Shown here piece after piece: positions 22,116-32,703 of a DNA stretch of 64,000 nt. Where the stretch lies: positions 47,998,235 to 48,062,234 of the forward strand of contig CM058231.1 in NCBI GenBank assembly GCA_030180135.1, read 5' to 3'. Positions within the stretch are counted from its first letter, which is position 1. Each line of letters begins with the position of its first letter. The translations under genes were made by a program, and so were the position numbers. The notes beneath the pieces are model-generated. The model searched no databases. It was not told the DNA's origin and saw nothing but the letters and a program-made list of their open reading frames with translations. This stretch comes from Orychophragmus violaceus. Its lineage: Eukaryota > Streptophyta > Magnoliopsida > Brassicales > Brassicaceae.

Positions 22116-23077
22116 TGATGTGCAGCTAGTCTCATCTATGCTGGGAATCACATCAAGTTCAGTGATGAACTCTTCTTTCCAAACAACCTCTTTCGCCGCT
22201 ACCCAAGCTGTGAAATGTTCAGCTTAAGTCATGGAGTCAGCAACAGTGCCTTGCACCGCCAGACAGACACAAGATATAACCGGACTGTGACCGGAAATCA
22301 TCTTTGTCTGTTGGAAACTTGCCTTTCAGACTCTACCGACTTGTAGCACCTCACTTTCTCCGTAAATCAAGAACTTATCCTAAGTATTTTCCAAATACTT
22401 GAGGATATTCATTACGTCTATCCAGTGATTCTTTGCTGGATTTGACTGGTCTTTACTTGTCTTGCTTAACATTAAAGCAATATCAAAACAAGTACGTATC
22501 ATGGCATACATGATAGATCCAATTGCCGACGCATATGGAATCTCATCCATGCATTCAAGCTCAGCAGTTATTGTAGGACACTGTTTCTTGCTTAACGTAA
22601 TGCCATGTGACATTGGCATAAAACCCTTCTTGGAATGCTGAAAACGTGTAGGACTTTGTCAATATAAGAATCCTGACTTTGTCCTATCAGCTCTTTTGGA
22701 TCTCTATCTTTAGATCCAAAATCCAAGGACATGCGTGGCTTTACCCATGTCAATCATAAAAACAACTCCCAAGCCAGTCCTTTACCGACTGCAGCATTGG
22801 AACGTTATTTCCGAGAATCAGTATGTCATCGACATACACTATGAGAAATGCAACATCTCTCCCACTTATCTATTAGTAAACGTACAGTTCCACTTCGTTC
22901 CTGTTCAAGTCAAAACCTTGACTACTTCAACAGAACGAAGATTTCAACTCCGATATGTTTGCTTCCATCCATGAATGGATCGATGAAGCTAACTTACACA
23001 CAGTGTAATTTTTCGGCGTCCGGGCTCACTTTCGCTTCTGTGAATTTCGCAGGTTCGTCACTTTCAATGATCATCAG
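22116..23077 (-). pseudogene. E2 pol remnant, middle fragment (RT and RNase H)
   Basis: Continuation of the E2 decayed pol between the E3 and E4 insertions. It contains the RT C-terminal piece (22380-22619), the YVDD scrap near 22825 and the characteristic RT deletion at about 22980-23060. Both ends are target duplications: TGATG on the left and ATCAG (23073-23077) on the right. Confidence 0.85.
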
Positions 23078-23712
23078 TGAAGGATTGTTTAGTTGATCCT
23101 GATTCAATTACTCATTGATTGATCCTACTAAACATGCTTGGATCTAGGTTCTCTTGCAGAATCATAAAGGATCTCACCTAATACCTTGTTTATGCAGCGG
23201 AAGAAGAGGTATTGTCAGAGATCAGCAGAACCACCAAGAGATAGCTCCTCCAAAGGTTCACACACGCACACTTCAGGAAATTGGCTGCTAGACCACTGGG
23301 AGGGAGGCGCAGAGAAGAGAGAGAGGAGGCGCAGAGAGGCTTAGGAGAATTAGAGAGCTAGGTCAAGTTTTATTATTTAAAACTCCTTTTAGTTCTCATG
23401 GGCTTTTGGGCCCAATTCTCAGTCTGATTAAATCCCTTGGATTTAATCAGGCCCTTCTATCTCTCCAAGCACAGTAAATGCCTAGCACTTTTACCGTACA
23501 TCTGCTGAACCGTTCCTTCATAGTTTCCTGTTAGCTTAGGCGTGTGACCCATATGGGATCATATAATAAAGGCAATAAGTCCAAGACTTATAGATCATGA
23601 GCGGACTCTAGCAAGCCATCATGACCCCCAGTATTATATGACTTATGTCTGATCATTGACATACTCTTACTTTCTAGAGACAGTACAGAGATTACTGGAC
23701 ATAATTCCAACA
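23078..23712 (-). repeat. 3' LTR of E4
   Basis: 635 bp, matching 29795-30429 except for three positions (one near 23352 and two adjacent near 23375). It is followed at 23713 by the polypurine tract. Confidence 0.95.
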
Positions 23713-24565
23713 ATCTCCCACTTGTACTGGAATCTCGGTATTCATAATCCTTTTGTCTCAATATCTCGATTAGTCATAAGGCAAGATGAGTGTCATCCTT
23801 ATAAAGCCTAATCTTGTTCATCGGACTCTGATTTGATACTGACAATCCAAACGACTCGGGACAGTCCGTTTGAGCATGGCCATGCATTTTCCAGTATTCA
23901 AATCTCCGATTGGCCTAGAGATATTCACTCCATTTATATTGGAGGAACAAATCCCGTCTTGTTCCATCACTGTAAACTACTCATTTCATAATACACCCAA
24001 ACAAGGTCCTTATAACTATCGCTTAATGACGGCGTTAGACAATGATCAAAGTGCATCAGTTCATGTGCAGTCACATGCATGCGAACTCAGGTCTAAGGAC
24101 TATACTCTATAGTCGTAATAAGAATCTCTTATGACACAGATATAAATATCCTGAAGAGTTCTTATAAGCGGGTCTTGTCCGGTCGTATGTACCCCAACAT
24201 ACACCTATGTACTGACTTTGATGCCGTGCATCTATGACATCCTGAGACTTTGTCATAAGTCACATACCAATCTAGTCTCACGCGGTTGTTGGTGTTCCAA
24301 TTTCAACAACCTTCGACTAGGGACAGGATGATATAAGCCATCTATCAAATATAGGGTCTCATGATCAAGCTAAATGACTTTGATAACTCAAGATCAAGTC
24401 ACTTACTTCGATGACCTATAAAATGGTTCATATCATTTTGGAACGATTATTTCATCACAGTTAAAATAATCTTGAAATAATAATTTTATTTAAACATCTT
24501 AAAATGTTTTACAAGAACATATCAAATAACTAAATAAAGCCCTCAAACTCCCACTCAAATTTAGA
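23713..24565 (-). other. 3' region of E4 between two polypurine tracts
   Basis: About 0.85 kb of non-coding sequence between the gag-pol stop and the 3' LTR. GTGGGAG-type tracts lie at both ends (23713-23722 and about 24547-24554). It is alignable with the 3' regions of the other families despite their divergence. The twin hairpins at 24062-24114 are fully conserved in their stems. Confidence 0.78.
24062..24114 (-). other. Twin hairpin element of E4
   Basis: CATGTG-CAGT-CACATG (24062-24077) and GACTATA-CTC-TATAGTC (24098-24114). The first loop differs by one base from the other four elements while both stems are unchanged. Confidence 0.65.
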
Positions 24566-27500
24566 TTACATTTCAATGTCTCTAATGCCTACAGCTTCAG
24601 TCAGAAACTCGAGCTTAGGTCTTGGGAGTGGCTTTGTCAATGGATCAGCGACGTTATCATCTGTCTGAACTCGGCTGATCTTGACTTCCTTTCTATTAAT
24701 GATGTCACGTATCAAGTGAAATCTTCTTAGTACATGCTTGGATTTCTGGTGTGATCTTGGTTCCTTTGCCTGAGCAATAGCACCATTGCTATCACAAAAC
24801 AGTGCCAGAGGCTCAGCCGCATTTGGTATCACACCTAGTTCAATAATGAACTTTCGTATCCAAACAGCTTCCTTCGCTGCTTCCGAAGCGGCGATATATT
24901 CAGCTTCTGTAGTGGAATCAGCAACGGTGTCTTGCTTGGAGCTTCTCCAACTGATTGCACCGCCATTCAGACAAAAGATATAACCGGACTGTGACCGGAA
25001 ATCATCTTGGTCTGTCTGGAAACTTGCGTCCGTGAATCCACTGACTTCAAGCACATCACTTCCACCGTACACTAAGAACTTATCCTTAGTATGTCTTAGA
25101 TACTTCAGGATATTCTTGACGGCAATCCAATGGTTTTCACCTGGATTTGACTGGTATCTACTCGTCATGCTCAATGCATAAGCAACATCAGGACGAGTAC
25201 AGATCATGGCATACATGACAGATCCTATTGCAGATGCATAAGGAATATTCTTCATGCGCTCAAGCTCAGCAGCCGTCGTGGGGCTCTGCTTCTTGCTTAG
25301 CGTTGTGCCATGTACCATTGGCGTGAAGCCCTTCTTGGAATCTGCCATGCTGAATCTATGCAGGACTTTGTCAATGTATGAATCTTGACACAAGCCTATC
25401 AGCCTTTTAGATCTATCCCGGTAGATCCTGATTCCAAGAACGTATGCGGCTTCACCCATGTCTTTCATGGAAAAACAACTTCCAAGCCAGTCCTTTACCG
25501 ACTTCAGCATTGGTATGTCATTTCCGGGAAGTAGTATGTCATCGACATACAGAATAAGAAATACTATCTTGCTCCCACTAGTTTTCTTATACACGCATTG
25601 TTCTTCTTCGTTTCTGATGAAGTCAAATTGCTTGATCGCTTCATCAAAACGAAGATTCCAGCTCCTCGATGCTTGCTTCAATCCATAAATGGATTTATGA
25701 AGCTTGCATACTTTTCCAGCATTCTTTGGATCTATGTAACCGTCAGGTTGTGTCATATACACATCCTCTTCCAGAATTCCATTAAGGAAGGCGGTTTTCA
25801 CGTCCATCTGCCAAATTTCATAATCATGAAAAGCTGCAGTTGCTAGTAGAATCCGAATAGATTTCATCATAGCCACTGGGGAATAGGTTTCATCATAATC
25901 CACACCGTGAACTTGTCTGAAACCTTTTGCCACCAACCTGGCTTTATAAATCTGGACATTTCCATCCACGTCAATCTTCTTCTTGAAGATCCATTTGCAC
26001 TCGATGGCTTTTACACCAGCGGGTAAGTCAACCAACGAAAACACTTGGTTGACCGACATGGAGTCCATTTCGGAATCAGTGGCCTTACGCCACTTAGAGG
26101 AATCTGGGCCCATCATGGCTTGATTGAAGTTCGATGGTTCATCACCATCAATGATCAGAAGATCATGACAGTTAGTCACGAGGAATCCTTGATATCTCTC
26201 GGGTTCGTGACGGATCCTCCCGGATCTTCGAACTTCAGGTACTACAGGTTCAGGCTCTACAATTTCTTGTAGGTCCTCCTGCTGCTCTTCCTCATTAGGT
26301 TGAGCAGTATCCTGTTCATCTTGAATTTCTTCAAGCAGTACCTTACTCACACTGTTTTTCTTAGAGAGAAACTGCCTCTCAAGAAAATTACAATCCCGGG
26401 CAACAAAGATCTTGTTCTCGGATCGTAGGTAGAAGTAATAAGCCTTGGTTTCCTTCGGATAACCAATGAAGTAGCATTTGTCAGACTTTGGTGTAAGCTT
26501 GTCAGAGATCAATCTCTTGACATAGGCTTCACAACCCCAAATTCTAAGATAAGACAGCACTGGAGCTTCTCCAGTCCATAATTCATATGGTGTCTTTGCT
26601 ACTGCTTTTGATGGCGCTCGATTTAGAGTGAACACTGCTGTTAGCAGAGCATATCCCCAAAGGGATATTGGAAGGTCTGTGTGACTCATCATAGACCGAA
26701 CCATATCCAATAAGGTCCGATTCCTCCTCTCAGACACACCATTCCATTGAGGTGTTCCAGGAGGAGTGAGTTGGGAAACTATCCCACACTCTCTTAGATG
26801 ATCACTGAACTCTTGGCTTAAGTATTCTCCTCCTCGGTCGGACCGAAGAGCTTTAATGCTTTTGCCAAGTTGGTTCTGTACTTCATTTTGGAATTCTCTG
26901 AATCTCTCAAACGATTCAGACTTATGTTTCATTAAATAAACATATCCATACCTACTGAAATCATCAGTGAAGGTAATGAAGTACTGATAGTTTCCTCTTG
27001 CATTTGTGGACATTGGGCCACACACATCTGTGTGTATCAGGCCCAATAAGTCACTGGCCCTCTCGTTAGGTTTATTAAAGGGGGCCCGCGTCATTTTGCC
27101 CATCAGACAGGATTCATATTTCTCACATGACTCAAAGTCAAACGAGCCAAGAAGTCCATTCGTATGGAGCCTCTTAATGCGTTTCTCGCTGATGTGCCCT
27201 AAACGACAATGCCATAGAAACGTTCGGTTCTCCTCATTAGGTTTGAACCGTTTGGTATTAATGTTATAAATTGGCGCGGATTGATCAAGTATATAAAGCC
27301 CATTCGTAAGAGGGGCACAACCATAGAACAAATTGTTGCGATTGAAGGAACATAATTTATTCTTAACTGAAAAATCATAACCTTCCAAATCCAACAAAGA
27401 AATTGAAATAATATTTCTGCTTATCGCAGGTACAAAATAACAATTATTGAGTTCTAAAACCAATCCCGAAGGTAAAGACAACAAGTATGTGCCTACAGCT

Positions 27501-28540
27501 AGTGCAGGAACTTTCGCTCCATTCCCAACTCGTAGCTCCACTTGTCCTTGCTTCAGCCTCCTACTGTTGCTGAGTGCCTGCATATTAGTACAAATATGAG
27601 CCCCACAACCAGTATCCATAACCCATGAGGTATTATCAGAAGTAGTTGTATTAACTTCTATAACAAAAATACCTGATGAAGAAGTCTCCAAAGTCTTCTT
27701 CTTCAATTCCTTTAGACCTTCCAGGAATTTCTTACATTCTCTCCTCCAATGCCCTGGTTCTTTGCAGAACCTGCAGATGTCAGTAGGCCCAGCCTTGGAC
27801 TTGGGCTTGGGCTTTGACGTGTCCTTGTCCGAGACTTGAACAGCCTTAGCCTTTCCCTTGTCCTTGGCAGAGGATTTCTTAAAGCCCTTGCCCTTCTGCA
27901 CCATAAGCACATTGGGGTCCTTGGCCTTCCTCAAGTTGGGCTCTGCAGTCTTGAGCATTCCGTGAAGCTCAGGCAATGTCTTACTCAAGCCATGCATATT
28001 GAAGTTCATGATGAACTGATCATAGCTTGCAGGTAAAGACTGCAGAACGATATCGTAGGCAAGTTCCTGGCTGATAGGGCAGTCGAGTTTCTGAAGATGA
28101 TCGAGATAACCCATCATCTTCAAGACATGAGGACTCACTGCCGCATTTGCAGCCAACTTACAGTCTAAGAGGTTCTTAACTGTCTGGAACCTCTCAGTCC
28201 TTGCCTGCTCCTGAAAAAGCGATTTCAGGCTTGCCATTATCTCGATGGGCGACAACACACTCTCGAACTGCATTTGCAGCTCAGCAGTCATGGTCGCCAA
28301 CATCAGGCAATAGACATCATTTTCATCTGACGAATGCTTTTCCCAAGCATTATGCAGATTCCTGGCGGCATTGTTAGGAGGCCTCTCGGGGAGGGGATCA
28401 CGAAGGACATATTCCTTCTTCTCCTGCTTGAGGACCAGCCTCAAGTTCCTTGACCACGTCAGGAAGTTCGTTCCAGTCAGCTTCTCCTTGTCGAGAACAG
28501 ACCGGATTGAGAATGTGTTTTGTGTGCTTGTAGTAGTCAT
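24566..28540 (-). CDS. Copia Gag-Pol polyprotein of E4
   Basis: A single open frame of 1324 residues encoding the particle protein and enzymes for copying and inserting the element. I start at the ATG at 28540 rather than the in-frame one at 28582, because a TTTCAG acceptor-like site lies 2 nt upstream of it and all five elements use the same point. In order: Gag (1-200), zinc knuckle C256-C259-H264-C269, protease D309-T310-G311, GAG-pre-integrase with H444 and H449, integrase D505, D568, E604 (spacing of 35), reverse transcriptase D913 and YVDD 998-1001, RNase H D1171 and D1250. Oddities: the HHCC zinc finger has Tyr475 where E5 has Cys, and Pro1005 follows the YVDD motif where E5 has Leu. 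The pol sequence resembles Angela/TAR-like copia (inference). Confidence 0.95.
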   Translation of the reverse strand: MTTTSTQNTFSIRSVLDKEKLTGTNFLTWSRNLRLVLKQEKKEYVLRDPLPERPPNNAARNLHNAWEKHSSDENDVYCLMLATMTAELQMQFESVLSPIEIMASLKSLFQEQARTERFQTVKNLLDCKLAANAAVSPHVLKMMGYLDHLQKLDCPISQELAYDIVLQSLPASYDQFIMNFNMHGLSKTLPELHGMLKTAEPNLRKAKDPNVLMVQKGKGFKKSSAKDKGKAKAVQVSDKDTSKPKPKSKAGPTDICRFCKEPGHWRRECKKFLEGLKELKKKTLETSSSGIFVIEVNTTTSDNTSWVMDTGCGAHICTNMQALSNSRRLKQGQVELRVGNGAKVPALAVGTYLLSLPSGLVLELNNCYFVPAISRNIISISLLDLEGYDFSVKNKLCSFNRNNLFYGCAPLTNGLYILDQSAPIYNINTKRFKPNEENRTFLWHCRLGHISEKRIKRLHTNGLLGSFDFESCEKYESCLMGKMTRAPFNKPNERASDLLGLIHTDVCGPMSTNARGNYQYFITFTDDFSRYGYVYLMKHKSESFERFREFQNEVQNQLGKSIKALRSDRGGEYLSQEFSDHLRECGIVSQLTPPGTPQWNGVSERRNRTLLDMVRSMMSHTDLPISLWGYALLTAVFTLNRAPSKAVAKTPYELWTGEAPVLSYLRIWGCEAYVKRLISDKLTPKSDKCYFIGYPKETKAYYFYLRSENKIFVARDCNFLERQFLSKKNSVSKVLLEEIQDEQDTAQPNEEEQQEDLQEIVEPEPVVPEVRRSGRIRHEPERYQGFLVTNCHDLLIIDGDEPSNFNQAMMGPDSSKWRKATDSEMDSMSVNQVFSLVDLPAGVKAIECKWIFKKKIDVDGNVQIYKARLVAKGFRQVHGVDYDETYSPVAMMKSIRILLATAAFHDYEIWQMDVKTAFLNGILEEDVYMTQPDGYIDPKNAGKVCKLHKSIYGLKQASRSWNLRFDEAIKQFDFIRNEEEQCVYKKTSGSKIVFLILYVDDILLPGNDIPMLKSVKDWLGSCFSMKDMGEAAYVLGIRIYRDRSKRLIGLCQDSYIDKVLHRFSMADSKKGFTPMVHGTTLSKKQSPTTAAELERMKNIPYASAIGSVMYAMICTRPDVAYALSMTSRYQSNPGENHWIAVKNILKYLRHTKDKFLVYGGSDVLEVSGFTDASFQTDQDDFRSQSGYIFCLNGGAISWRSSKQDTVADSTTEAEYIAASEAAKEAVWIRKFIIELGVIPNAAEPLALFCDSNGAIAQAKEPRSHQKSKHVLRRFHLIRDIINRKEVKISRVQTDDNVADPLTKPLPRPKLEFLTEAVGIRDIEM

Positions 28541-29794
28541 AGCTGAAATATAAGATAAAAGGATTTTAGTTAATATGTTCAATATGATTAATCTCGCATT
28601 ATAGTTAATATGATTAATCTCTCATTATATTCAATAACATCAGTTACCCTCAATAGAATATAATGATTCCAAGATCCACATATAACTAAGATCAAAGTGG
28701 GCCACTGGCCGTCACCCAACCTTAGCTTATATCGGTAAGCCCTATCTCGGCTAATTATATCCGTGATATAACTCTTGGTTGTGAATCTGGGCCCGAGGCC
28801 CAATCCACTCTGATGTCTCAAAGCCCGGGACTCCCGATGGCCTAGTCAAGAAAACCAGACTATACAGTCATGTAATCACTAATGTCTGGGACTCCCAATG
28901 ACATTAATGAATCACAAACTATCTTACCCACGCAAAAGATAGACACCCTCACACTGTAAGGCCGTGTGTACGATTGAATGGGCTTCAACAGCTGACATAG
29001 TCTGGACAAGACATCCAACGCTTGATATTATTTGAGGTTTGTAGGTTTTTCTTAAAATTGGTCTAACCAAAATTAATTACTACGATGACCACAATTGTCA
29101 ACCGGTTATTTACTAAACCGGATTTTCTCAATTTATTTGGTCCAACCAAATCAAATTAGAAAACCACTGGTTTAGGCACTAAATCCAATTTTACGACTTT
29201 GGATTTCTTATCACGGTTTAACCAGACTTAATAAATTTTATTAAATCTGTAATTATTAAACCGTGACGATTAAGATTTTTAATTGTCTTAAACCGAACCA
29301 TCACAAGCCAAAACGAACCGGCTCGAGCCAAACCGAACCGACCAATTAGGTCACGTGAAACGATCACGTTCGGGATGGCCGCTTGCATCACGCGATCGGG
29401 ACGGCCGTAAGCCTCACGATCGGGACGAGCTCGGGTTGTGATCGGGACGGGATGGCGGGTCGTGCGCGGGGCAGGCAGGACGCGATCGCAACGATCGATC
29501 CATGCGATCCGCTCGGTCGTGCGCTTCATCGCCGATCGGTAATGACCACGCGACACGATCCACGATCGGTCCGTGCGTCATGCCGATCCGGACGTGTGAT
29601 CCTTCGACGATCACACTCCGACGCATACCAATTCACTATAGATTGGTACATGCGATTTTGATAGGGTTTGTTTAGGTTTTAATTCTTTTGTTTCTTAAGT
29701 GTTTTCTTATCATAGATTGATTCAAACACTTCTAAACAACCTAAACATGATTCTAAACAAGAAATCCTAATAGAACCAATGGCTCTGATACCAC
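28541..29794 (-). other. Leader of E4, probably mostly an intron, with a CpG-rich block
   Basis: 1.25 kb between the PBS and gag with no supported gene. 29340-29620 is strikingly GC- and CpG-rich in an otherwise AT-rich setting, with repeated CGATCGGGA-like motifs. Long open frames on both strands there (29218-29661) reflect the composition. The predicted intron runs from 29901 (ACAAG|GTATTAGG in the LTR) to 28543 (TTTCAG). Confidence 0.6.
29782..29793 (-). promoter_or_regulatory. Primer-binding site of E4
   Basis: TGGTATCAGAGC on the minus strand, one base from the 5' LTR. Initiator-Met tRNA type. Confidence 0.93.
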
Positions 29795-30429
29795 TGAAGG
29801 ATTGTTTAGTTGATCCTGATTCAATTACTCATTGATTGATCCTACTAAACATGCTTGGATCTAGGTTCTCTTGCAGAATCATAAAGGATCTCACCTAATA
29901 CCTTGTTTATGCAGCGGAAGAAGAGGTATTGTCAGAGATCAGCAGAACCACCAAGAGATAGCTCCTCCAAAGGTTCACACACGCACACTTCAGGAAATTG
30001 GCTGCTAGACCACTGGGAGGGAGGCGCAGAGAAGAGAGAGAGGAGGCGCAGAGAGGCTTAGGAGAATTACAGAGCTAGGTCAAGTTTTATTCATTAAAAC
30101 TCCTTTTAGTTCTCATGGGCTTTTGGGCCCAATTCTCAGTCTGATTAAATCCCTTGGATTTAATCAGGCCCTTCTATCTCTCCAAGCACAGTAAATGCCT
30201 AGCACTTTTACCGTACATCTGCTGAACCGTTCCTTCATAGTTTCCTGTTAGCTTAGGCGTGTGACCCATATGGGATCATATAATAAAGGCAATAAGTCCA
30301 AGACTTATAGATCATGAGCGGACTCTAGCAAGCCATCATGACCCCCAGTATTATATGACTTATGTCTGATCATTGACATACTCTTACTTTCTAGAGACAG
30401 TACAGAGATTACTGGACATAATTCCAACA
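29795..30429 (-). repeat. 5' LTR of E4
   Basis: 635 bp, matching 23078-23712 with three mismatches. It carries a TGGGCC-type motif pair near 30125 and a splice-donor-like ACAAG|GTATTAGG at about 29894-29906, on the minus strand. No convincing TATA box was found. Confidence 0.95.
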
Positions 30430-31812
30430 ATCAGATCATGGCAACTAATCACGAGAAATCACTCTCTGATTAGTGACGGATTCATTCAGATCTGCGAACT
30501 TCAGGCTCTACAGGTGTAGATTCTACAGAAATCTGTAAATCCATCCGCTGCTCTCCCTCGACAGGTTGAGCAGCCTTCTGTATTTCTCGAATTTCTTCGA
30601 GTTATACTTTTACTCCCACTGTTCTTCTTGGAAAGCAACTTTCCTTTTAGAAAACAGAATTCCGAACAACCTAACTTCGTTTTCGGAATGGACGTAAAAA
30701 GTAACAAGCCTTGGTTTCCCTAGGACAACCAGCGAAGTAGCACAACTACAAATACTCAGTAAAGACGAATGTGGATCATTTCCAGTCCACATTTATGTGG
30801 TGTCTTTCAACTGATATTGGTGGAACTATTTCAGCGTAAACTTAGATATTTCTAGAGCTTTATTCTTAAAGAATATCATGGAAGATTCGTGTGAATCATC
30901 TTTAATCATTTCTAGTAAGATCTGATTCTTTCTCACAGAAACACCTCCAGGTTTTCAGGAGAAATGAGCTATGAAACGACTTCACACTCATTTAGATGAT
31001 CACACCATCAATGACTTAAGTATTCTCACTCGTGATCTAATCCAGAGTCTCAATACTTCTGTCACTCAGATTCTATACCTCATTCTGGAACTCTTTCGAC
31101 CATTTCAAAGAATTCTGACTCGTGTCTCATCAAATGAACACAGTCATACTCACTGAAGTAATCAGTAAAGATAATGAAGTACAGGAAATTTTCTCTGGCA
31201 TTACTGCTCATCGGGCCACATACATGAGTATGTTCAAGGTCCAATAAGCCTTTGGGCCTTTCTCTAGCTCGGCTAAGATGGGCCCTTTGTCTTTTGGTCC
31301 AGTAAGCAGAATTCAAGTCTCATAAGATATCCGATCAAATGAGCCCAAAAGTCCATAACTATGGGATTTCTGAATCCGACTCACTCTCTGTGACCAAAAC
31401 ATTTACGCCAAGAAAAATCAGGTTTAATTCATCAGATTTAAACCAATTCGGTATTTATGTTACATTTAGGCACTCTTTGGTTTAAGATATAAAACCCATT
31501 CCTTGAATAGGGTGCTACAATTAATATTTCATTAAGATCAAAAGAACAAAACTTGTCTTTTATCAAAATGAAAAACATTCAAATTCTTACAAGAAAATGA
31601 ATGACAACTCTGCTTAAAGCAGGTACATTGTAGCAATTACTTAATACAAAACCAAGCCTCAAAGGCATCTACAAGTGAAAACCCTACGGCTGAGGCAGCA
31701 TCCATAGCTTCTTCCAGACATGCAGTTCCACTTGTCCTTCCTTCAACGTTCTACTGTTGCTTAGGCTCTGCATATTATAACAAATATCAGTGCCACAACC
31801 AGTATCCAATAC
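30430..31812 (-). pseudogene. E2 pol remnant, N-terminal fragment (protease and integrase)
   Basis: Third piece of the E2 pol, between E4 and the E2 gag. It has the integrase fragment with EHTHVCGP (31080-31316), linker scraps with the KKNSGSKS-like motif (about 30500-30790) and GAG-pre-integrase scraps (about 31440-31640). Stops and frames match those of E1 and E3. Confidence 0.85.
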
Positions 31813-32703
31813 CTATAAGGTAGAACTTGAAGTAATAACATGAATACCTGAGGAAGTAGTCTCATACATCAACTTCAACTCCTCATAATCTTCCATGAAT
31901 TTAATGCAATCTCTCTTCCAATGCCCAGTCTCTTTACAGTAGCAGCACTTACCAACGTAAGATGTATCTGACTCGGGCTCAGAAGACACACGCTTGCCAT
32001 AATTCAAAATCTGGACAACTTTGTCTTCACCCTTGTCAGTACTAGGTTTAGTAAACCTACCCTTCTCCATTATGAGATTATACAGGGTACTCTTCATGTT
32101 TGGCTCAACTGTCTTGAGCATATCATGCAGTTCAGTCAGCGTCTTCGTTAAGCCTTTCATGATATAGTTCCTTTTGAACTTATCATATCTTGACGGCAGT
32201 GACTGCAGAATGATCTCAGTTGCCAATTCTTGGCTAACTGGATAATCCAGTTTCCTCAGGTTATCAATGTAACCCATCATTTTACTGACATGAGGACTCA
32301 CTGGATGATCATTTGGTAGCTTGCAGCTAGTGAGAGACTTAACCAACTGGTATCTCTCCACTCTTACCTGCTCCTGAAATTTCAATTTCAGGCTGCTGAT
32401 CATCTCTATTGGCGACTCCATGTTCTCATATTGCTTCAGCAAATCTGAGTCCATGGTAGCCAATATCAGACCACGCACATCTACCGCATCATTATAATGC
32501 TTATTCCAAGCATCATATACTGCATGAGAGGCATTGGACCCGATCCTCACGGGGAGAGCTCTCTCAAGGACATAGTCCTTTCTCTCCTGCCTGAGGACTA
32601 GCCTCAGGTTCTGCGACCAAGTCAAGAAATTTGATCCGTTCAGTTTGTCCTTCTCAAGGACAGACCGGATCGAGAAAGTGTTTTGATTGTTTGTGCTAGT
32701 CAT
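31813..32703 (-). CDS. Intact copia Gag of E2 (gag-only class)
   Basis: An open frame of 296 residues. The ATG at 32703 is 2 nt after a TTTCAG acceptor-like site. It has a Gag domain of the UBN2/Retrotran_gag_2 type (about 1-210), a basic linker, and a zinc knuckle with C253, C256, H261 and C266 for binding packaged RNA. It ends at TAG immediately before the protease remnant, so only Gag is made. It is shorter than Gag-Pol but complete as a Gag. E1 has one stop and E3 one frameshift in the same gene, both private. The open gag contrasts with the wrecked pol downstream. If translated it would assemble particles that need enzymes from another element, for example an E4- or E5-like source. Confidence 0.88.
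   Translation of the reverse strand: MTSTNNQNTFSIRSVLEKDKLNGSNFLTWSQNLRLVLRQERKDYVLERALPVRIGSNASHAVYDAWNKHYNDAVDVRGLILATMDSDLLKQYENMESPIEMISSLKLKFQEQVRVERYQLVKSLTSCKLPNDHPVSPHVSKMMGYIDNLRKLDYPVSQELATEIILQSLPSRYDKFKRNYIMKGLTKTLTELHDMLKTVEPNMKSTLYNLIMEKGRFTKPSTDKGEDKVVQILNYGKRVSSEPESDTSYVGKCCYCKETGHWKRDCIKFMEDYEELKLMYETTSSGIHVITSSSTL

Larger units (their letters stand above)
23078..30429 (-). mobile_element. E4: full-length Ty1/copia element with open gag-pol, nested in E2
   Basis: 7,352-bp minus-strand element in the E2 pol remnant, with target duplication ATCAG (23073-23077 and 30430-30434). The 635-bp LTRs show three mismatches by eye, so the insertion is recent. It has a PBS, a leader, one uninterrupted gag-pol frame, a 3' region and a PPT. 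It is a different family from E1-E3: its LTR opens TGTTGGAATTATG and its proteins are clearly diverged. The general architecture is the same. It is the only element here that could encode a complete set of enzymes. Confidence 0.96.

Noticed and set aside
25458..28553. Several frames of 60-87 codons opposite the E4 gag-pol, and similar ones opposite the E5 gag-pol
   Set aside because: Shadows of the real coding frame on the other strand.
29218..29661. Overlapping open frames of 70-112 codons on both strands in the E4 leader
   Set aside because: They coincide with the GC-rich block, where stops are rare by composition. No family resemblance.
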